This document shows positions 10,450 through 21,544 of a stretch of 64,000 bases of DNA, one piece after another. Below the pieces are notes generated by a model. The model was not told the origin of the DNA. It saw nothing but the letters and a program-made list of their open reading frames with translations, and ran no database searches. The translations under genes were made by a program, and so were the position numbers. The stretch is from NCBI RefSeq assembly GCF_013782625.1, contig NZ_CP056199.1, positions 3,056,588 to 3,120,587 of the forward strand. The letters run 5' to 3'. Numbering within the stretch: position 1 is the stretch's first letter; each line of letters begins with the position of its first letter. The stretch is from Enterobacter sp. RHBSTW-00994. GTDB taxonomy: Bacteria; Pseudomonadota; Gammaproteobacteria; Enterobacterales; Enterobacteriaceae.

Positions 10450-11673
10450 TTATCCCCGTATATCTGCAATAAATTGGCTAAGCACGTTCTCTTTTTCGAG
10501 CGTGCGTTCGGCATATTCACGTGCCACCGTGTTCTCTTTTGGCATCACGAGTGCCTGTTCGATCCCCGTCACCAGCGCCTGAACGGATTCCGGCTCCACG
10601 CAGACGGCGATACCGGGATAGCTTTTGCACAACTGACCCAATTCAGTTTCAGGTTCTGCGGTGATCACCGCATTGCCACCAACAGCCAGGATGTTGGTCA
10701 GTTTTGAAGGCAGAACGGCATCCGCCGCCCCGCGTTTTTGCACCACCAGGTGACAATCGCCCATCTTCAGCAACGCGGGCAGTGCGTCATAAGACTGGAG
10801 CGGGAAGAATTTCACATTGGGTAAACCACGCTCACTGACCATTTTTTCCAGGCGCGCTTTACCGCCTCCTTGTCCGACAATCACAAACATCCATGGATGT
10901 TTTTGAAGCTGATGAGCCGCTTCAATCACGCTTTCCAGCCCCTGCTTTTCGCCGATGTTGCCTGAGTAAAGAATAATTTTTTGGTCGTCAGGCAAACCGA
11001 GTTGAGTACGTAACGTCAGGACATCACGCTCTGCCACATCCCGAAAACGCGCCACTTCCGACCAGTTCGGGAAAAAGATCACTTTGTCCGCCGCCACGCC
11101 CTTTTCCTGCGCTTTGTTCATCATGGAGCGTGAGATGGTCGAAACATAATCAACGTTAAGCAGGCCACTTCGCTCAAAGGCACTGGCGAGTTTTGCCACT
11201 TTTCCACCGTTGCTTTTACCGGCCATTCCCAGGCCCAGCATCGCGTCCACTTCATAATCCTGAATATGCAACAACGTGCGTGCGCCAGAGAGCTTGCCAA
11301 GCAACCGCATACCAGGGGTACAAAACAGCGTTGGCACGATGCCGATAATGCGATCCGGCTTCCAGCGACGCTGGGCCATTAGCGGGAAGAAACTGCTCAG
11401 CGCAAAACTGCCCAAATGAATCAAACGCTTTAGCGTCGAAGGCTGTTCAGGAACATACAGGGGACAACGCCAGACGGTAGCCACCCCCTGTTCACGGCGA
11501 TAACGCCAGCTTGAATAACGCTCGCCCACCTTCCATTCCGGGTAATACGGTGGTGCGGTAATGACCCGCACCTCATGACCCTGACTTGCCATCCACTCGA
11601 CCATTTCGCCGGTGTACTTTCCGATCCCGGTCAACTCTGGCGAATAGTTAATGCCGTACACCAAAATTTTCAT
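10450..11673 (-). CDS. wcaI: WcaI, colanic acid glycosyltransferase (GT4-like)
   Basis: 407 residues, opening [20 protein letters not shown], the N-terminal domain of GT-B enzymes. It is the E. coli WcaI equivalent and is expected to add a fucose to the lipid-linked intermediate. The start overlaps the gmm stop by four bases (ATGA). Confidence 0.94.
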   Translation of the reverse strand: MKILVYGINYSPELTGIGKYTGEMVEWMASQGHEVRVITAPPYYPEWKVGERYSSWRYRREQGVATVWRCPLYVPEQPSTLKRLIHLGSFALSSFFPLMAQRRWKPDRIIGIVPTLFCTPGMRLLGKLSGARTLLHIQDYEVDAMLGLGMAGKSNGGKVAKLASAFERSGLLNVDYVSTISRSMMNKAQEKGVAADKVIFFPNWSEVARFRDVAERDVLTLRTQLGLPDDQKIILYSGNIGEKQGLESVIEAAHQLQKHPWMFVIVGQGGGKARLEKMVSERGLPNVKFFPLQSYDALPALLKMGDCHLVVQKRGAADAVLPSKLTNILAVGGNAVITAEPETELGQLCKSYPGIAVCVEPESVQALVTGIEQALVMPKENTVAREYAERTLEKENVLSQFIADIRG

Positions 11674-12149
11674 ATTCCTGGTGCCTCAGCCTGTTGCGCC
11701 GCAAGAAAATACGCTCGGCTGTTGTCATGCACATTTTCGCTTGCCAGTAACGCCTCTGGATCAAGCCAGCGGTAATCATCATGTTGAGAATCAGGCAGAG
11801 ACAACTCAGCCTCGCGAACTTTCAGGCGGAAACCGAGTACCACGTAGTGTGTCGTGAAATCCGTCCCGGAGAAGTTGTCGTCGTAGAAGTGCTGCCAGAC
11901 CCCATAAAACTGAGCTGCCGCCATTGGCAGACGCAGCCCCAGTTCCGCCAGCGAGAGACGTTCAAAGGCACTGGCAAGCCGCTCATCCTTTTGCACGCGT
12001 CCACCGGGTACAAACCAAAAACCCTGGGCAGGGCGATTGGTTCGTTTCCCCAGCAAGAACTCGCCGCGTTCATTTTCCACAATCAGATCGAGTGATATGA
12101 GCGGAGTAGAGCGCACTACCGTGGCAAAATCTTCCTGACTTAAAAACAT
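11670..12149 (-). CDS. gmm: Gmm (NudD), GDP-mannose mannosyl hydrolase
   Basis: 159 residues from the ATG at 12149 ([12 protein letters not shown]), the family start; a longer frame would run into fcl. The Nudix-like segment [17 protein letters not shown] is visible. GDP-mannose hydrolases of this family have a modified Nudix box and release mannose from GDP-mannose. It probably balances the GDP-mannose/GDP-fucose pool. It starts two bases after the fcl stop. Confidence 0.95.
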   Translation of the reverse strand: MFLSQEDFATVVRSTPLISLDLIVENERGEFLLGKRTNRPAQGFWFVPGGRVQKDERLASAFERLSLAELGLRLPMAAAQFYGVWQHFYDDNFSGTDFTTHYVVLGFRLKVREAELSLPDSQHDDYRWLDPEALLASENVHDNSRAYFLAAQQAEAPGI

Positions 12150-12151
12150 GA

Positions 12152-13117
12152 TTACCCCCGGAAGCGGTGCTGGTTTTCGAGGAACCACTGATAGGTGCTT
12201 GCCAGCCCCTGTTCCAGTGAAACCTCGTGATACCAGCCCAACTGATGCAGACGCGTTACGTCCAGCAACTTACGTGGCGTACCGTCCGGTTTTGATGCAT
12301 CAAACACCACGCGGCCCTTGTAACCCACCACTTTTGCCAGGGTTTGCGCCAGCTCGCGGATCGTGCAATCCACGCCTGTTCCCACGTTAATGTGGGACAG
12401 CATCGGTTCGGTGTTTTCCAGCCACACCTCACGATCCAGCTCCATCACGTGGATACTGGCTGCTGCCATGTCGTCCACATGCAGGAACTCACGCATCGGT
12501 GTGCCACTGCCCCACACCACCACATCCGGGGCATTTTCTGCCGTCGCTTCATGGAAGCGGCGCAACAACGCCGGGATCACGTGCGAATTGCTCGGGTGAA
12601 AGTTATCGTGCGGCCCGTACAGGTTCGTCGGCATCACTGAACGATAGTCACGGCCATACTGCCGGTTATAGGACTCGCACAGCTTGATACCGGCAATCTT
12701 GGCGATCGCGTAAGGCTCGTTGGTGGCTTCAAGCGTCCCTTGCAGCAATTCACTTTCCGCCATCGGCTGTTTAGCCAATTTCGGATAGATGCAGGATGAA
12801 CCGAGGAACAACAGTTTATTCACGTTGTGCAGGTGCGCTGCGTGAATGATGTTGCTCTCAATCATCATGTTTTCGTAGATGAAATCTGCCGGGTAAGTAT
12901 TGTTGGCCACAATACCGCCCACTTTTGCCGCCGCCAGATACACCTGATCAATACGCGAATGTGCAAAGAACTCCTGTACTGTTTTGCTGTCGAGCAGGTT
13001 CAACTCGTCACGCGTACGGACAATCACCTCAACGTCACCGCGTTGTTCCAGTTGGCGAACAATGGCGGACCCCACCATGCCGCGATGACCGGCGACAAAA
13101 ATACGTTGTTTGGTCAT
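12152..13117 (-). CDS. fcl: Fcl (WcaG), GDP-L-fucose synthase
   Basis: 321-residue short-chain dehydrogenase with the N-terminal NADP-binding loop GHRGMVGSA and the catalytic Tyr-x3-Lys (YAIAK, Tyr near 136, Lys near 140). It epimerises and reduces GDP-4-keto-6-deoxymannose to GDP-L-fucose. It lies two bases after gmd, and the pair forms the GDP-fucose pathway. Confidence 0.96.
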   Translation of the reverse strand: MTKQRIFVAGHRGMVGSAIVRQLEQRGDVEVIVRTRDELNLLDSKTVQEFFAHSRIDQVYLAAAKVGGIVANNTYPADFIYENMMIESNIIHAAHLHNVNKLLFLGSSCIYPKLAKQPMAESELLQGTLEATNEPYAIAKIAGIKLCESYNRQYGRDYRSVMPTNLYGPHDNFHPSNSHVIPALLRRFHEATAENAPDVVVWGSGTPMREFLHVDDMAAASIHVMELDREVWLENTEPMLSHINVGTGVDCTIRELAQTLAKVVGYKGRVVFDASKPDGTPRKLLDVTRLHQLGWYHEVSLEQGLASTYQWFLENQHRFRG

Positions 13118-13119
13118 TC

Positions 13120-14241
13120 TCAGGACTCCAGCGCGATCGCAACCTCGTAACCATGGGATTTCAGCAGAGAGTGTTTCTTCGCGGCTTCGAGATCTTTAGC
13201 AACCATCTCAGAGACCATCTCCTGCAGAGTGGTTTCAGGCTTCCAGCCCAGGGTTTCGTGTGCTTTGGTTGGGTCGCCAAGCAGGGTCTCTACTTCAGCA
13301 GGACGGAAGTAACGCGGATCAACCTGAACAATCACGTCACCCGGTTTCACACCTGGAGCATCATGGCCTGTCACTGACACCACAATGCCCTTCTCTTCCA
13401 CACCCTTGCCTTCAAAACGCAGTTTGATACCCAGTTGCGCGGCCGCCATCTCAACGAACTGGCGCACGGAATACTGCACACCGGTTGCAATCACGAAGTC
13501 TTCTGGTTTGTCCTGTTGCAGCATCATCCACTGCATTTTCACGTAATCTTTGGCATGGCCCCAGTCACGCAAGGAATCCATGTTGCCGAGATGCAGACAA
13601 GACTCCAGCCCCTGCGCGATGTTCGCGATTGCACGAGTGATCTTACGGGTCACGAAGGTTTCACCACGGCGGGGAGATTCATGGTTGAACAAAATACCGT
13701 TACACGCATACATGCCGTAGGATTCGCGGTAGTTAACGGTGATCCAGTAGGCGTAAAGCTTTGCGACTGCGTAGGGTGAACGTGGATAAAACGGGGTGGT
13801 TTCTTTCTGTGGAATTTCCTGCACTAAACCATACAACTCCGATGTGGAGGCCTGGTAGAAACGGGTTTTCTTCTCAAGGCCCAGGAAGCGGATGGCCTCA
13901 AGCAGACGCAATGTGCCCATGGCATCTACATCTGCGGTGTATTCAGGGGATTCGAACGACACGGCGACGTGGCTCATTGCACCCAGGTTGTACACCTCAT
14001 CCGGCTGCACTTCTTGCAGAATGCGGGTCAGGTTGGAGGAGTCGGTCAGGTCGCCGTAATGAAGATGGAATTTCGGGTTCGCGGAGTGTGGATCCTGATA
14101 GATATGATCCACGCGCTCGGTATTGAACGATGATGCACGGCGTTTAATGCCATGAACCTCGTACCCTTTTTCCAGCAGAAGTTCTGCCAGATAAGAACCA
14201 TCCTGTCCGGTAACACCTGTGATGAGAGCGACTTTAGACAT
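13120..14241 (-). CDS. gmd: Gmd, GDP-mannose 4,6-dehydratase
   Basis: 373 residues, the same as E. coli Gmd. The Rossmann loop [12 protein letters not shown] is at the N-terminus and the catalytic YAVAK motif is near residues 157-161. It converts GDP-mannose to GDP-4-keto-6-deoxymannose for fcl. A 40-base gap separates it from wcaF. Confidence 0.97.
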   Translation of the reverse strand: MSKVALITGVTGQDGSYLAELLLEKGYEVHGIKRRASSFNTERVDHIYQDPHSANPKFHLHYGDLTDSSNLTRILQEVQPDEVYNLGAMSHVAVSFESPEYTADVDAMGTLRLLEAIRFLGLEKKTRFYQASTSELYGLVQEIPQKETTPFYPRSPYAVAKLYAYWITVNYRESYGMYACNGILFNHESPRRGETFVTRKITRAIANIAQGLESCLHLGNMDSLRDWGHAKDYVKMQWMMLQQDKPEDFVIATGVQYSVRQFVEMAAAQLGIKLRFEGKGVEEKGIVVSVTGHDAPGVKPGDVIVQVDPRYFRPAEVETLLGDPTKAHETLGWKPETTLQEMVSEMVAKDLEAAKKHSLLKSHGYEVAIALES

Positions 14242-14281
14242 ATTTATATTCCTCTACTTATCGAATTTAATGAGAGCCGTT

Positions 14282-14836
14282 CTATTGGCTCTTCGTTTCA
14301 ACGCGTTCGCGTATCACCACTGCGGGGTTGCCACGGCAAATCTTATTTGCCGGTAGCGATTTAAATACACTGCTACGCGCACCAACTACGGTGCTATCGC
14401 CAACAGAAACACCAGGTGCGACAAACACATCTGTCGCCAGCCAACATTTTTCGCCGATAACGATTGGTGCAGCGGTAATATCAAAATATGGACTCATAAA
14501 ATCGTGACTGCCCGCGCACAAATAGCACTTCTGCGACACAACGGAATTTGCGCCAATTGTTATATCCCCAAGGGTATATAACACTGCATCATCACCAACC
14601 CAGGCGTAATCACCCAGCGTTAATTTCCATGGATAAGTGATTTTCACTGACGGGCGGATGACTACGTTTTTTCCTATTTTTGCGCCAAACAAACGTAATA
14701 AAAATGCCCGCCAGCGGTATAATATTTGTGGCGACCAGGCAAATAACGTTGCCTGAACGGCCCACCATAACTGAACTTTAATACCACTCCCGCCCCGAAA
14801 CCCTTTCGGTACGGAGAAGCCATTAAGATCTTGCAT
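14282..14836 (-). CDS. wcaF: WcaF, colanic acid O-acetyltransferase
   Basis: 184 residues with hexapeptide-repeat (left-handed beta-helix) sequence in the C-terminal two thirds (for example GDITIGANSVVSQKC and VFVAPGVSVGDSTVVGA), as in acetyl-CoA-dependent O-acetyltransferases. It likely acetylates one of the fucose residues of colanic acid. It lies 15 bases after wcaE. Confidence 0.94.
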   Translation of the reverse strand: MQDLNGFSVPKGFRGGSGIKVQLWWAVQATLFAWSPQILYRWRAFLLRLFGAKIGKNVVIRPSVKITYPWKLTLGDYAWVGDDAVLYTLGDITIGANSVVSQKCYLCAGSHDFMSPYFDITAAPIVIGEKCWLATDVFVAPGVSVGDSTVVGARSSVFKSLPANKICRGNPAVVIRERVETKSQ

Positions 14837-14851
14837 TACCTTCCCTTATAT

Positions 14852-15598
14852 TCAGACTTTGTTATATAAGGCTTTCGTTTTGCCCGTTGTTTTCAGACGT
14901 AATAAATAAGACAATTCCGCCCAAAACCCAGGTACGCGCAAGATATTACGCTGTACTGATTTTGCGTCCTGGCACAATTCGAGATTGTTTGATGTCGATA
15001 CGCCCCCCATCGAAAACTCAGAAACAAAGCCTTTAATTCGACGGAATGGATAACCTGATTTGTACAACATAGCCGCCAGTGCATAATCAGAAGAAACTTT
15101 ATACTGCAAGTCATAAGGCTGTTTCTTCAGCCCTGCTACCGGAAAGAAAATAGCCTGATGACTGGCCGGTAAACTGTGATAGATATACCAGCCTGGTTTT
15201 GCGCTGCGCTGCACTTTATTACCATCACCAAAATCAAGCAACGCATCGCCAATATACATGGCATCATCTTTCTGGCGCACAAGCTGGCGGACAAAAAGTG
15301 CCACTTCATCATGGAAGACATCACCGGAATTCAGGAAAATCGCATAACGCCCTTGCGCCATATCGATACCTTTATTCATAGCATCGTAGATACCTTTGTC
15401 CTTCTCACTGATGTAACGTAAGTTAAACTCACCGTTGAGTTTTTTCAGGAATTCAGCCGTCCCGTCATCGGAGCCGCCATCAACCACTATCCATTCAAAC
15501 GTGAGGCTCGGGTCGCGTGCCAGATTGCGCAGCGAGCGCCAGGTTTTTACTACCCCTTCATAATTGCGAAAGGCGACAGTAATGACGCTAAGAAACAT
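14852..15598 (-). CDS. wcaE: WcaE, colanic acid glycosyltransferase (GT2)
   Basis: 248-residue GT-A enzyme of family 2. It opens [16 protein letters not shown], with [14 protein letters not shown] and the LNSGD acceptor motif in the first 110 residues. It adds a sugar of the repeat unit using a nucleotide sugar in the cytoplasm. It starts 16 bases after wcaD. Confidence 0.94.
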   Translation of the reverse strand: MFLSVITVAFRNYEGVVKTWRSLRNLARDPSLTFEWIVVDGGSDDGTAEFLKKLNGEFNLRYISEKDKGIYDAMNKGIDMAQGRYAIFLNSGDVFHDEVALFVRQLVRQKDDAMYIGDALLDFGDGNKVQRSAKPGWYIYHSLPASHQAIFFPVAGLKKQPYDLQYKVSSDYALAAMLYKSGYPFRRIKGFVSEFSMGGVSTSNNLELCQDAKSVQRNILRVPGFWAELSYLLRLKTTGKTKALYNKV

Positions 15599-15614
15599 AA
15601 ATCACCTCATTTCG

Positions 15615-16835
15615 TCATGTGTTCGTAATATTAAGCGCCTTGCGCAGAATAAACGGACAAACAATTAAGAATGCATATTCCGGGCTAAATATTGACCCAG
15701 TGAAAAACAGCGACACGGGTGTAAAAAGATAGAGCTGCACACGAAAATTCTGATTATCACCGAATGCGTTGATCATCATTTTGAAAACCTTGAACAGATA
15801 CCATGACGTCAACAACACAGCGAACCATGAAAAATAAATAATTAACAGATACAGACCATTGTCTATGGTTTTACCGACATCCGCACCGTTAAAGATTCCG
15901 AATGATGCTACATATTCATAAAGTGAGCCAAATCTTACTACGCCATCAACGTGGGTTAAAGAATACCCCACCATCACCAGTGGCCCAATGATACGATAAT
16001 AAGATGATGAGCCTTGCGTTCCTAAATCCCCGAGACGCTCAGAAATATACGGGAATGCAAATACCACACCGACCATGAACACTGTGAGAGAAATGATCGC
16101 CAGCGGCAACTTTTTCTTAATCGCATCCTTATTGAGATACTGAAATGCCCACTCCAGCAAATAAAACAATATAAATGTCATTACCCCAGAGAAGGAACCT
16201 GACAGAACAATCCCTGCAAGGATCATAGCATCGGTCTTAGGCGTTTTGATACCAAACTGTTTGATGCTGAGCCAAATTGAGATTAATGCCAGAGCAAAGA
16301 ATGCCGGTTCAAAATAGAGTGCAGTGGTGCGTTTACCGCCAAACTTAATGAAATTCAGAACATAGCTGTTACTGTATATGAGATATTTCGAAATTATCTC
16401 CATCAGACTACTGCCGCCGGTCAAAATAATCTGTGCCATTTCCAGAGCTGCAAGCACAACAATGAGTGCCACGACAAGATAAAAGAACCTGAGGATTTTC
16501 CGATAATTGTGCGGTGATATTGTTTTGAACCGAATACTCCAGACCATCCCAATAATAATAACGATATAAACAAACAGCATGGTGGAGGTGACATATTTAC
16601 TGGCATCCAGCGATTGACCAAAGATGTAGTTAAACATCGTCAGCCCCACCCCTGCGCCGAGCGCGATCATTAGCTTGTTAATACTGATTTTATCGACATA
16701 CAACAAGAGTAAAACCGGCAAAAAAGTCACGATGGTGATGGGGAAGCTTTCTCCCAGTTGAGCAATCTTGACGTTCACCAACAGATAGATCAGTGGTAAC
16801 AGCAGATAACTACAGATTCTGATAGAACGAGACAT
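15615..16835 (-). CDS. wcaD: WcaD, colanic acid polymerase (Wzy-type)
   Basis: 406 residues from the ATG at 16835 (MSRSIRICSYLLLPLIYLL), the start that matches E. coli WcaD; the open frame extends further upstream but that part is out of frame inside wcaC. About ten or more hydrophobic segments are visible. It links repeat units on the periplasmic side. The start lies 26 bases inside the 3' end of wcaC, so translation is probably coupled. Confidence 0.93.
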   Translation of the reverse strand: MSRSIRICSYLLLPLIYLLVNVKIAQLGESFPITIVTFLPVLLLLYVDKISINKLMIALGAGVGLTMFNYIFGQSLDASKYVTSTMLFVYIVIIIGMVWSIRFKTISPHNYRKILRFFYLVVALIVVLAALEMAQIILTGGSSLMEIISKYLIYSNSYVLNFIKFGGKRTTALYFEPAFFALALISIWLSIKQFGIKTPKTDAMILAGIVLSGSFSGVMTFILFYLLEWAFQYLNKDAIKKKLPLAIISLTVFMVGVVFAFPYISERLGDLGTQGSSSYYRIIGPLVMVGYSLTHVDGVVRFGSLYEYVASFGIFNGADVGKTIDNGLYLLIIYFSWFAVLLTSWYLFKVFKMMINAFGDNQNFRVQLYLFTPVSLFFTGSIFSPEYAFLIVCPFILRKALNITNT

Positions 16836-18027
16836 ATTCCTCCAGCATCTGTTTTCCGCTGTACGCCTCACGGCTACGGGTGCGGAACGCTTCAAGGCTT
16901 GTTCCGAATACGGCCTGCGCAATTTCCGCCTTAGACAATTGCACCAATGGCAACACCTCGTTTTCGCCGAAGGTTTTGCCGCCTGATTTTTCCAGCACTT
17001 CACGTGCGGCATCGCTGTGAGTTGCAATCACCGGGACACCAATGGACAACGCCTCACATAGAATCAGTGGATAGTTGTCAACACGGGAGCTGAACACCAG
17101 CGCATCCATGCCGTTCAGCGCGCTCATCAGTTTGCGTTTGTCGGTTTCAAAGCCGTGATTCACCACATTCTCGCCTTCAAAAGGAGAGAACTTACCGAAA
17201 GTGTGCAGTTCCACCTTATCACCCAGCGCCATCATGTCCCGTACCAGCTGCTGGTTGGTTTTTCCGTCATAACGGAGATCGTGGGCGACCACCGCAATTT
17301 TCGGTTTGCCCGTTGTTTCAGCAACCGGGGTCAATTCGGCCAGGATCTCTTCTGTCGCTACATCAATTCCGTTATTGATGATCTTGCAATGCCCCGCACC
17401 GTACAGGCTGTTAAATGCCTCGGCCACATGTTGGCTGGGAGAGATAAACGTGCAACCAAGTGCAAGCATGTCGCGAAATAACTGGCGTTTACCGGCCACC
17501 AACTGGTGTGCGCGGTCAACGTTTACCGGCGGGTAGTTCGCCAACGTGGGACATTTCTGACAGTCGTTTTTCCAGCCTTCGCAGCCGTCGGTAAATGCAC
17601 AACGCCCGGTCACACTCCAGTGATCGTGTAACGTCCAGACAAAGGTGGTATCTGGCTTATGTGCTTTTACTTTCTCGCAAAATGCCACAACCTCATCCAG
17701 ATTTAACCAGTAGCTATGCAACACGTGAAAATGCAGTACCACGGGTTCAGAAGAACGCGTCACCATGCGGTACAGGTTATTAAGGTTGCCAAACAGATCA
17801 CGGTTAAACAGGCGAAACAGCGCAATGTTGGCAATGGACGTCACGCGTGGCGTTTGCTTTACCACCTGCGGATAGCTATTGTGGCTGACGCTTTTTTTCC
17901 CGCCTTTCCCGTAGCCATAAACAAAGCGCGACTGTAACCCTTTTTGCAGCGCACGCTGATGGAGATCCAGCGCCACACCTGCCGCTCCGCCTTCCGCCAG
18001 GCGAACGTTAAATTGCAGAATATTCAT
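16810..18027 (-). CDS. wcaC: WcaC, colanic acid glycosyltransferase (GT4)
   Basis: 405 residues, GT-B fold. The N-terminus MNILQFNVRLAEGGAAGVAL and the C-terminal segment LILCEALSIGVPVIAT (the second glutamate of the usual E-x7-E is E; the first position carries Asp/Asn-like residues) identify family GT4. It adds a sugar, probably galactose, to the growing repeat. Four-base overlap with wcaB upstream and 26-base overlap with wcaD downstream. Confidence 0.93.
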   Translation of the reverse strand: MNILQFNVRLAEGGAAGVALDLHQRALQKGLQSRFVYGYGKGGKKSVSHNSYPQVVKQTPRVTSIANIALFRLFNRDLFGNLNNLYRMVTRSSEPVVLHFHVLHSYWLNLDEVVAFCEKVKAHKPDTTFVWTLHDHWSVTGRCAFTDGCEGWKNDCQKCPTLANYPPVNVDRAHQLVAGKRQLFRDMLALGCTFISPSQHVAEAFNSLYGAGHCKIINNGIDVATEEILAELTPVAETTGKPKIAVVAHDLRYDGKTNQQLVRDMMALGDKVELHTFGKFSPFEGENVVNHGFETDKRKLMSALNGMDALVFSSRVDNYPLILCEALSIGVPVIATHSDAAREVLEKSGGKTFGENEVLPLVQLSKAEIAQAVFGTSLEAFRTRSREAYSGKQMLEEYVSFYQNL

Positions 18028-18518
18028 TTGATCACCTTCACGCGGGCTTTCTCTCCCACCACCAGCGCATTATCAGGAATGTTGTCCAGTACTACGCTGC
18101 CAGCGCCAATGGTGACGTTATTGCCCACGGTGATATCACCAATGATGACCACATTCGCCCCCAGTTCAACGTTGTTGCCAATGACCGGACAGGCCAGACT
18201 TTCTGGCCCTCGGTTGCCAATGGTGACAGCATGGCGGATTGTGAAATCATCTCCCGCTACCACGAACTTATTGATCACGACTGCGTAGCCGTGGTGCACA
18301 GTGAAACGACGCCCAATAGTGGCGGCCGCCTGAATTTCATAGCCAAAAATACATTCGGTAACGATGCGGTACAGCACCAGCACCGGTGCTGCCCAGAGGT
18401 TATTGAGCACATTTTTTTTACGCCAGACCGAGCAAAAATGCGCCACACGATATGCCAGGACCATGCAGCAAGGACGTAAACTCCAGCTGTTCGCGCGACA
18501 ATCTTCCAGAAACATCAT
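18024..18518 (-). CDS. wcaB: WcaB, colanic acid O-acetyltransferase
   Basis: 164 residues from the first of two adjacent ATGs; the 18518 start makes an ATGA overlap with the wcaA stop. The C-terminal hexapeptide repeats (GNNVELGANVVIIGDITVGN) mark the serine-acetyltransferase-like left-handed beta-helix family. It acetylates the colanic acid repeat unit, complementing wcaF. Confidence 0.94.
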   Translation of the reverse strand: MMFLEDCRANSWSLRPCCMVLAYRVAHFCSVWRKKNVLNNLWAAPVLVLYRIVTECIFGYEIQAAATIGRRFTVHHGYAVVINKFVVAGDDFTIRHAVTIGNRGPESLACPVIGNNVELGANVVIIGDITVGNNVTIGAGSVVLDNIPDNALVVGEKARVKVIK

Positions 18519-19357
18519 TTCCCCCGAAGTCCATCGGCCAGGCGCTTGGTATTGCGTACTGAAAAGAGTGTCAACAAGGTGCGCCAGTTCATCCGTTTGT
18601 TGCGGATCTGATAAAGAGTAAAAAGCTGATACTTCCGGCTGGCACGGTCAAACTTCGCCTTGTGCTTACGGTAAAAGTGGAAATAACCCGAGAACTTCTT
18701 CGGCGATGAGGTAATTTGCATCTCACCATGATTGATATGCAGGATCTGCGTAGCCTCTTCCATTTTCCACGGCTCGCCATACTCAACGACCATCCGCAGA
18801 AAAATGTCATAATCCTGCGCTGCGGCAAGCGAGGTATCAAACAGGCACTCTTTAAAGCGCCATGACCATGTAAACACCTGATTACCAATGATATTTCGTT
18901 TATAAAACAGACGACGAGAATAGGGTGATTTCGGGTACAGCGGCAAACTGGCGGGTTGAGAATAGACCTCGCCCTGACAGACATAATCATTGGCATACAA
19001 GAACGCGTGCGTAACCAGTTGCTGCTTCTGTGACAGGAAAGTGGACAAACGATTTGGCGTCCACTCGTCGTCGTCGTCGATCCCGGTCAAATAGTGCCCT
19101 TTCGCCTGCAATATCGCCTGATTACGTACCGCACATGCCCCGGAGTTGATGGCGTTGTGGGTGTACACCACTCGTGGGTCGTTAAGTTCAGCCACGAAAG
19201 TTTGCAGTTGTTCATAAGATGACGAACAGTCATCGACGATGATCAACTCCCAGTGGTCGTAGTCCTGACGCAGGACTGATTTAATCGCGCGGATCGCCAG
19301 CTGCTGACGGTTCCATGTCGGCATATAAATAGAAATCAAAGGGCGTTGTATGGTCAT
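18515..19357 (-). CDS. wcaA: WcaA, colanic acid glycosyltransferase (GT2)
   Basis: 280 residues from the ATG at 19357 (MTIQRPLISIYMPTWNRQQL), preceded by GGGGAAGAAC. The longer frame to 19441 overlaps wzc and lacks family similarity. GT-A motifs are VDDCSSSYEQL and the acidic GIDDDDEW. It is the first sugar-assembly gene after the export module, 22 bases downstream of wzc. Confidence 0.94.
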   Translation of the reverse strand: MTIQRPLISIYMPTWNRQQLAIRAIKSVLRQDYDHWELIIVDDCSSSYEQLQTFVAELNDPRVVYTHNAINSGACAVRNQAILQAKGHYLTGIDDDDEWTPNRLSTFLSQKQQLVTHAFLYANDYVCQGEVYSQPASLPLYPKSPYSRRLFYKRNIIGNQVFTWSWRFKECLFDTSLAAAQDYDIFLRMVVEYGEPWKMEEATQILHINHGEMQITSSPKKFSGYFHFYRKHKAKFDRASRKYQLFTLYQIRNKRMNWRTLLTLFSVRNTKRLADGLRGK

Positions 19358-19379
19358 GTTCTTCCCCGATAGCTCACGA

Positions 19380-21542
19380 TTAATGATTGTCAGACTTGTA
19401 TCTGTATTCGTAATACCCGTAGTCCTCATAACCGGCCGCACGACGGAAGATAGAGTTCAGGATCACCCCTTTCACCTCGATACCGTTCTGTTCAAAGCGG
19501 CTCAGACTGGTTTCCACTTCTTTCACCGTGTTTACGGCGTAACGAGCAACCATCAGCGTCGTCCCTGCATGACGGCCAACAATCGCGGCATCGGTCACGG
19601 CCAGGATCGGCGGAGTATCGATCAATACCAGGTCATAGTGTTCACTTGCCCACGTCACCAGTTGGCTAAAGCGCTCGCTCATCAGTAGTTCGGACGGATT
19701 AGGCGGGATCTGCCCACGAGGAACGAGATCAAAGTTGGGAATAGAGGTGGGTTTGGCGTACTGGCCTATCTCCCCTTTGCCGAGCAAAAGCTCAGACAAA
19801 CCATTCGTGTTGTCTGTACCGAGCAACTCATGGGTATAGCCCTTACGCATATCGCAGTCGATCAGCAACACACGTTTATTGGTCTGGCTAACAACCGCCG
19901 CCAGGTTGGCACAGACAAAGGTCTTACCAATGGATGGGCTGACACCGGTGAGCATCAACACATTATTTTTGGCCTGCATCATGGCAAAATGCAGACTGGT
20001 ACGCAGACTACGCACGGCTTCGATCGCCAGGTCAGTCGGATTCCCGATCGCCAGCAGTTGACTCTGTTTGTAGCGTTTAACCCCGTTAACCGTTTTGACG
20101 CTATCGCGTGACTTCTGCCATTCGGACAGCGGAATACTGGCATAAACGTTGATACCGTTTTCTTCCAGCACCTGCGGGCTCTCAATCCCCCGGTTAAACA
20201 GTGAGCGCAGAAGCACGCCAACAATCGAAAGCATCAGACCAAGAATAATGCTACCCAGAATGATCAGCGCTTTTTTGGGTTTGAGTACCCCAGACTGGGT
20301 AATTGCAGAATCAACGATACGCACATCACCTACCGTACTGGCCTCGGTGATTTTCAGCTCTTGCTGCTTGTTCAGCAGTTGCATATAGACCTGCTGACCC
20401 GACTCCACATCACGAGTCAATCGCACAATCTCTTGCTGCGTTTCCGGCATCGCCGTCACACGGTTGTTCAGCTTTGACTTTTCATCTTCCAGCGCCTGGC
20501 GCTTTTCCAGCAGCGTGCGATATGCCGGGTGGCGTTTAGTGTAAAGCTTGGAGATCTCCGCTTCTTTGAAGGTCAGCTCATTTAACTGGGCATCGATATT
20601 GACCATAGAATCGAGGACGGACTTCGCTTCCAGCGGCAGATCAACTGAGTCCTTTGTCTGGCGATAGGCGTTGAGTTTGTTCTCAGCCACATCAAGACGC
20701 TCGCGCACTTCTGGCAGTTGTCTGGCGAGGAAGGCCAGACTTTTCGCCGCTTCTTCCGATTTACGGGCGACGTTCTGCTCAAGATAATTGCGGGTGATAC
20801 TGTTGAGGATGTTACGAATATTATCCTTATCCTCCCCGGTAAAACTGAGGCTCAACACGCCGGTGTCTTTACCGTTTTCCGTGACGGTAAGGTTATTTTG
20901 CAGATTGTTAATCATCCCAAGCGTTGAGAATTTGGTGACGGTAAACTCGCTACCTTGTTCAGCCTGGATAGCACTCACCATCATGCTGACGCCATTTTTA
21001 TTCAATAGCTGCCCCACTTCTCCCCTGGCGCTAAAGCCCGCATCGCTGGTCAGCTGATAATGCTTCGGCCCCAGAACCGTCAGCGTGAAGGTGTCTTCCG
21101 CGGTTCCTTTTGGCAGCACAAAGGTGGTGACTTTTACCGTGTCATTATGGCGTCCCGTCAACCGATCCCATCCCGCGCCAAAAATCGGGAAGGTGTCTTT
21201 CGTTACGGCAATATCGAGGTCAAGATCGTCAACCGTCTTACCCAACACCATCCGGGACTGAATCAACTGAATTTCTGCATCCGACGCCGGAGGCTTATTC
21301 GATAACGCTGAGCCGATATCCTGTACCAGCGAATTCCCCGTATTTTGTTCAATCTGGACCAGCGCATCGGCGCTGTAGATAGGTGTAGCAAACAGGGTGT
21401 AGACGATTGCCGCTGCAGCAAAAACCGTCGTTATCCCCAGCACCCACCATTTGGCTTCAATGATCGTGCCGACCAGACGACCAATATCAATTTCATCACT
21501 GCCCGAAATCTGGGCGGCAGAAGGTTTTGTTTTTTCTGTCAT
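19380..21542 (-). CDS. wzc: Wzc, colanic acid BY-kinase and polysaccharide co-polymerase
   Basis: 720 residues from the ATG at 21542 (MTEKTKPSAAQ), as in E. coli. An N-terminal Wzz-like periplasmic domain is flanked by two membrane segments (about 30-50 and 425-450). The cytoplasmic BY-kinase follows, with Walker A GVSPSIGKT (about 533-541), Walker A' LLIDCDMRKG and Walker B LVLIDTPP. The C-terminal tyrosine cluster (YEDYGYYEYRYKSDNH) has six tyrosines. Cycles of autophosphorylation and dephosphorylation by Wzb control polymer export with Wza. Two bases separate it from wzb. Confidence 0.97.
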   Translation of the reverse strand: MTEKTKPSAAQISGSDEIDIGRLVGTIIEAKWWVLGITTVFAAAAIVYTLFATPIYSADALVQIEQNTGNSLVQDIGSALSNKPPASDAEIQLIQSRMVLGKTVDDLDLDIAVTKDTFPIFGAGWDRLTGRHNDTVKVTTFVLPKGTAEDTFTLTVLGPKHYQLTSDAGFSARGEVGQLLNKNGVSMMVSAIQAEQGSEFTVTKFSTLGMINNLQNNLTVTENGKDTGVLSLSFTGEDKDNIRNILNSITRNYLEQNVARKSEEAAKSLAFLARQLPEVRERLDVAENKLNAYRQTKDSVDLPLEAKSVLDSMVNIDAQLNELTFKEAEISKLYTKRHPAYRTLLEKRQALEDEKSKLNNRVTAMPETQQEIVRLTRDVESGQQVYMQLLNKQQELKITEASTVGDVRIVDSAITQSGVLKPKKALIILGSIILGLMLSIVGVLLRSLFNRGIESPQVLEENGINVYASIPLSEWQKSRDSVKTVNGVKRYKQSQLLAIGNPTDLAIEAVRSLRTSLHFAMMQAKNNVLMLTGVSPSIGKTFVCANLAAVVSQTNKRVLLIDCDMRKGYTHELLGTDNTNGLSELLLGKGEIGQYAKPTSIPNFDLVPRGQIPPNPSELLMSERFSQLVTWASEHYDLVLIDTPPILAVTDAAIVGRHAGTTLMVARYAVNTVKEVETSLSRFEQNGIEVKGVILNSIFRRAAGYEDYGYYEYRYKSDNH

Positions 21543-21544
21543 TG

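Noticed and set aside
11670-12188. Longer gmm start
   Set aside because: The upstream codons overlap the end of fcl and lack similarity; the ATG at 12149 gives the family N-terminus.
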